A DNA stretch of 64,000 bases from positions 1 to 64,000 of the forward strand of contig WBMZ01010278.1 in the NCBI GenBank assembly GCA_013400975.1. The letters are read 5' to 3'. Shown here piece by piece: positions 1-64,000 of the stretch. A model generated the notes under the pieces. The model ran no database searches. It had not been told where the DNA came from and saw nothing but the letters and a program-made list of their open reading frames with translations. A program made the position numbers and the translations under genes. This stretch comes from Atrichornis clamosus (taxonomy: Eukaryota; Chordata; Aves; Passeriformes; Menuridae). Within the stretch, counting starts at the first letter, position 1, and each line of letters opens with the position of its first letter.

Positions 1-330
1 CGGGGGCGGCGGGCCCGGCACACAAAGACCCCCTTGTTGGACCGCCCGGCCGCGCCGCCCTCCCCCCCCGCTGCCGGTCCCGGCCCCGACCGTGAGAGGA
101 GGGGGCCTTTTTCGGCCATTTTCTGCCTTCCCCTCAGGCTGCGGGTGGGGGGCGCGGGGCTGCGGCCGCTCAGGGCCCCGCCGGGCCGAGCCCGCGGCCG
201 TCTCTTTGTCCTTCGGGCCCGGAGAGGGGCAGGACGGCGGCGGCCCCGGAGCGGCTGCTCGGGCCGCCCCTGCCCCGGGGGATGCTCCGATGGCCCGGCC
301 CCGTCGTGCCCCCCGCCCCCCTTTTGTTCA
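1..330 (+). promoter_or_regulatory. MYH10: CpG island / probable MYH10 promoter and first-exon region (left-truncated)
   Basis: This stretch is very GC-rich with dense CpG dinucleotides, while the following 2 kb is ordinary CpG-poor intronic DNA. It lies about 2.1 kb upstream of the coding start of MYH10, which has a noncoding first exon in other vertebrates. The best candidate first-exon donor I can see is ACC followed by GTGAGA, with the GT at 92-93. A second, GTGAGC at 470-475, lies outside the CpG-rich part and is less likely. No TATA box is evident, as expected for a housekeeping-type CpG promoter. The transcription start may lie left of the window. The CpG island is clear; the exon 1 boundary is a guess. 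Confidence 0.6.
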
Positions 331-2396
331 GAACATGTGTGGGGTTTTTTGGATTTTTTTCCCTTTATTCGCACGTCGTCTGTTGGAAGTGCTGGATTCC
401 TGCATGATAAATGTGCTCATTTGTGTGTTTCATTTGAATGCCATTGTTAGCGGAGGAGCTCTGGCTAGGGTGAGCTGCAGCTTGCTTTGCTTCTGCAGAG
501 GGTCTTTTGTGATGGGCTTTGTGGAATTGAAAGCCCGAGTGGAAGAATGACCCTGAAACTGCCTGTGATCCCCCGATGTTTAGGTAATTGCTCAGGAACT
601 GCTATAAAGTCAGTTATACCATTCGCATATGACTGGTATATGCAGTGTGTTCATTTCAGTCCTCAGCCTTTAATTCTGTTGGGGAGCAATAATGGTTAAT
701 TTTGTCGTAGGAGCCTTATTTGACCTTCAGGTTCCACTGCCTCTTGGTGTGTGAAAACAGAATCCTCGCTGCCTCTGGCTCTGTCTCACCTGGCCAGGGA
801 GTGCCCAGGACCTGACACGAGGGGCACTGGCACGAGAGGCTGGCACTGGCGTTCCAGGGCTTGGTTGGAACTTGGGCTCTGGTCTAGCACAGTGGAGCCA
901 GTCACCTTTCTCATATGGGGTTCAAAGCTCGGTTATTTGATCTGTGGGCTTCTTGAGCCAAATTCAGCATTCATTGACTAATACCTTCATTTTCCTGCCT
1001 GAGGAATCCAGCTATCACTTAAGGTGTCCCCTCGATTATGCCATCTTTGTTCATGGAAATTTTCCCTCAGAGGCTCTTCTAAAATACTTTTAATGTTGAG
1101 TCATCGTATCTTGATTTGAATTAAGCCATCTGGAAAGGGATCTGCTCCTTGCACCTCTGAAGGGTTAAGTGACTTCATGCTTGCTTTACACTAAATTTGG
1201 GTAATATAACAAATCTCTCTGCCTTAGATGGAGACACAATTATGCTATTTAATTATGTGCTCTTCTCAGGAGGAATGGGTTGTAGAACTTCCATCAGGGC
1301 AGGTGCTATAGCAGGAAAGGTGACAAATGCAGTTTGGGAAACCTCCCTGGCTTTCTTCCCAAGCTGACCTTTAGGTTACCTACTGGAAAAGCTCCCATGT
1401 AACATTCTTCAGCACGAAAGATGTGTGTTGCAAACTAAGACCTTTAATGTCCTGAGTATGAGGGGTCAGGTTTGACCTCGCCTCTCCGTGGGCAGTTCCA
1501 GATGGATCTGCCTGCTCCAGGAACCCTGGCTGTGACAGCAGTGCCTATGGAAGGTGCAGGGGCCTCTCTTGGAGAGAGGCAGACAGGTAAAATGAGTGTG
1601 CAGGAGCTTTTGTCAGTCAGTGGTTTTTCTTTGTGCTTCAAATTACCCGTGGAGCTGTTGGAAAATCCAGCATCAGTACTTGCAGTGTTTTGAGCCTTGA
1701 GGTAAACTTGAGATCTGGAGACATTTTTTGGAATATGATGATGTCAGCGCTCAGGACCGAGAACAGAAGCGGGCTGTAGAAATGCAAAGTTTTTCAGGAA
1801 AAACATGAGCAATGTTTAGCTGCCTTAATGGCTTGCAGAAACCCCAGGTGTCCCAAATTCTTGTCTGTAGTTGAAAATCCACATTTTAAAACACATTCTT
1901 TGCCACCTTCTGGTTTCTGCAGCCAGCCATCCACGGAGCAGATTCATGGTTTTGTATCTATCTCTGTATTTTTGTTTTTCACTGTTCCACTGAAGCTGAG
2001 TTTACTGCCAAGCTTCTGCTCAATTTGCTCTTCTTCCTTATCTAAGCCCAGAACACAGGTGTGTGCTTTTCCTGCCTGCAGCTCTCACATGTGCTGCAGT
2101 GTCTCTCCCTTGCTGGTGCACAGTCAGAACCAGTTCCTGCTGGCTGTCCTGCACTGGTTTGGATGACACTTGACAGGTCACTTAACTTTTGTCTGGTGTT
2201 GGTTTGTTCAGGGATGTGTGAACAGGGGCTCTCAGTTGTGCAGCAGCTTCTCGAGACTGGGAGAAATGACTGATGCTGCTTCTTCTAGAGAAGATACTGG
2301 TGATGGGTCATTTAATTGCTGTGCCACAGCTCCATTCTTTGCGTGGACCAGAATGTGGTGTGTAACATCTCTCTGCTCTTCCCTCCCCAATGACAG
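93..2396 (+). other. MYH10: Intron 1 (5'-UTR intron), left boundary tentative
   Basis: This is noncoding sequence between the CpG-rich start and the acceptor before the coding start. The right boundary is supported by a pyrimidine-rich tract ending in tgacag at 2391-2396. The left boundary depends on the unproven donor near 92. Beyond the CpG-rich first 330 bases I see no repeat, RNA gene or conserved coding signal. The open frames here are short and without recognisable domains. Confidence 0.5.
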
Positions 2397-63056
<60,660 letters not shown>

Positions 63057-64000
63057 GTGAGTTGCTCACGTCTGGATGGTGTCCTTTGACTTGTGCTGGA
63101 GTTTTCTTCCTGCCTTTTGTCCAGTGCATGTCTTGTAAAGCACAGAGCAGTCTGCTGAGCATCCTTGGTAGTGCTCTGTGCCAAAATGAGGCCAGGGCTG
63201 GGCTGATGGTGCCAACAGGGAATTACTAAACCTCTCCTCTTCCATCTCCTCCTGCAGACAAATGGAAGTGTCCATCAAGGGAATTTATGCTGTTTGCACT
63301 GCTGCTAAGCTTTGAACAAGTATTTTGGTTGTAATCTTGTTTATTGCTCTCTCCAAAGACTTAAGCCCTAGGAAGAAGTTCATGCTTAAATCAGTTTGTT
63401 TGCTTTGGTTCCTGACAGCAGTTTTGTTGCCAATGATAAGAGCCCTGGAGCCAAGCACAACTTCCATAGTGCAGTGGCTGAACACAGGAATGCTGCATTT
63501 AGAACAAACTCATTTCTGGAGTGTCCTGGCACTGGGGCTGAGATTGGGTTTATCAGTGCCTGCAATGCAGTCAGCATTTTGAAGGGTATATTTCTTCCCC
63601 CTGTCCTCCACAAAAAAGCTGCTGAGGCATATTTGAGGTTTTTATTTAAGGCTCCAGTGCCAGCCTTTTAAATGTTTTCGTGGAAAGACAGTTTGGAGAA
63701 CTGACACCAGGGGGAAGAGCAGTGGGAATCACCATTCCCATGGACAGCTCAGATTCTTGTCTGTGTCTCATTTTGTAACTGTCCTGAATTGCTGAGCATG
63801 TTGGTAACTTGCAGTGCCCAAAATTGTAATTTCTGAGGGCAGTGGGTGCTGGCCAGGTGTGGGTTAAAGGTCAGTAGTTGTTGACTTGGCATTTGCCACT
63901 TTTGGTTTTGCAGTGAGGATAAAAGGTTGGGTGAGGGATTTGTTTTTTGGGCTTTTACTGCAGGCTTGGATAACTCACCTGAGTCACTGTCCATGTGGAA
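63057..64000 (+). other. MYH10: Intron 10, partial (continues past the right edge)
   Basis: The donor is GTGAGT. I looked for the next conserved motor exon (AQKLCHLLG-like) in this 944-base stretch and did not find it. No repeat or RNA gene is recognised. Confidence 0.85.

Noticed and set aside
470..475. GTGAGC after CTAGG as the first-exon donor
   Set aside because: It is a reasonable donor by sequence but lies in CpG-poor DNA outside the island, so the candidate near 92 is preferred; neither is proven.

Overview
The window is vertebrate nuclear DNA, almost certainly from a bird. It holds the 5' part of a single protein-coding gene on the + strand: MYH10, the heavy chain of nonmuscle myosin IIB. 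The bird call rests on several truncated CR1 LINE 3' ends of the avian type, on moderate intron sizes, and on a lack of recognisable mammalian SINEs. Some CR1 pieces resemble those I associate with songbirds, but the species cannot be fixed from the window.

Layout. A CpG-rich patch at about 1-330, cut by the left edge, looks like the promoter / 5'-UTR end of the gene. The ATG lies at 2430 in a strong Kozak context. Ten coding exons follow: 2430-2774, 15666-15822, 35567-35594 (28 nt), 46533-46635, 52046-52075 (30 nt, alternative), 55812-55904, 59627-59690, 61475-61573, 62504-62647 and 62961-63056. Every junction keeps frame. Together they encode the first 376 residues of the motor domain (386 with the 30-nt exon): the SH3-like N-terminal subdomain, the P-loop (GESGAGKT, residues 178-185), loop 1, switch I (NDNSSRF, residues 236-242) and the start of the upper 50-kDa region. 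The gene runs off the right edge.

Regulatory content. The 30-nt exon encodes PESPKPVKHQ, the known neuron-specific loop-1 insert of myosin IIB (exon N30/B1). Here it uses a GC rather than GT donor. Two TGCATG motifs lie about 1.58 kb downstream, where the distal intronic enhancer that controls this exon through Rbfox proteins was mapped in the human gene. The intron at 59691-61474 has the hallmarks of a minor-spliceosome (U12-type) intron: GTATCCT at the 5' end, TCCTTGACT near the 3' end, and no polypyrimidine tract.

The rest is intron. It contains seven CR1 fragments (one broken by a 240-base N gap), simple repeats, a few small tandem duplications, a 51-bp perfect inverted repeat pair 2.1 kb apart, and a diverged direct repeat pair near 37.1 and 39.2 kb. 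I found no convincing second gene, tRNA, rRNA or nested retrogene.
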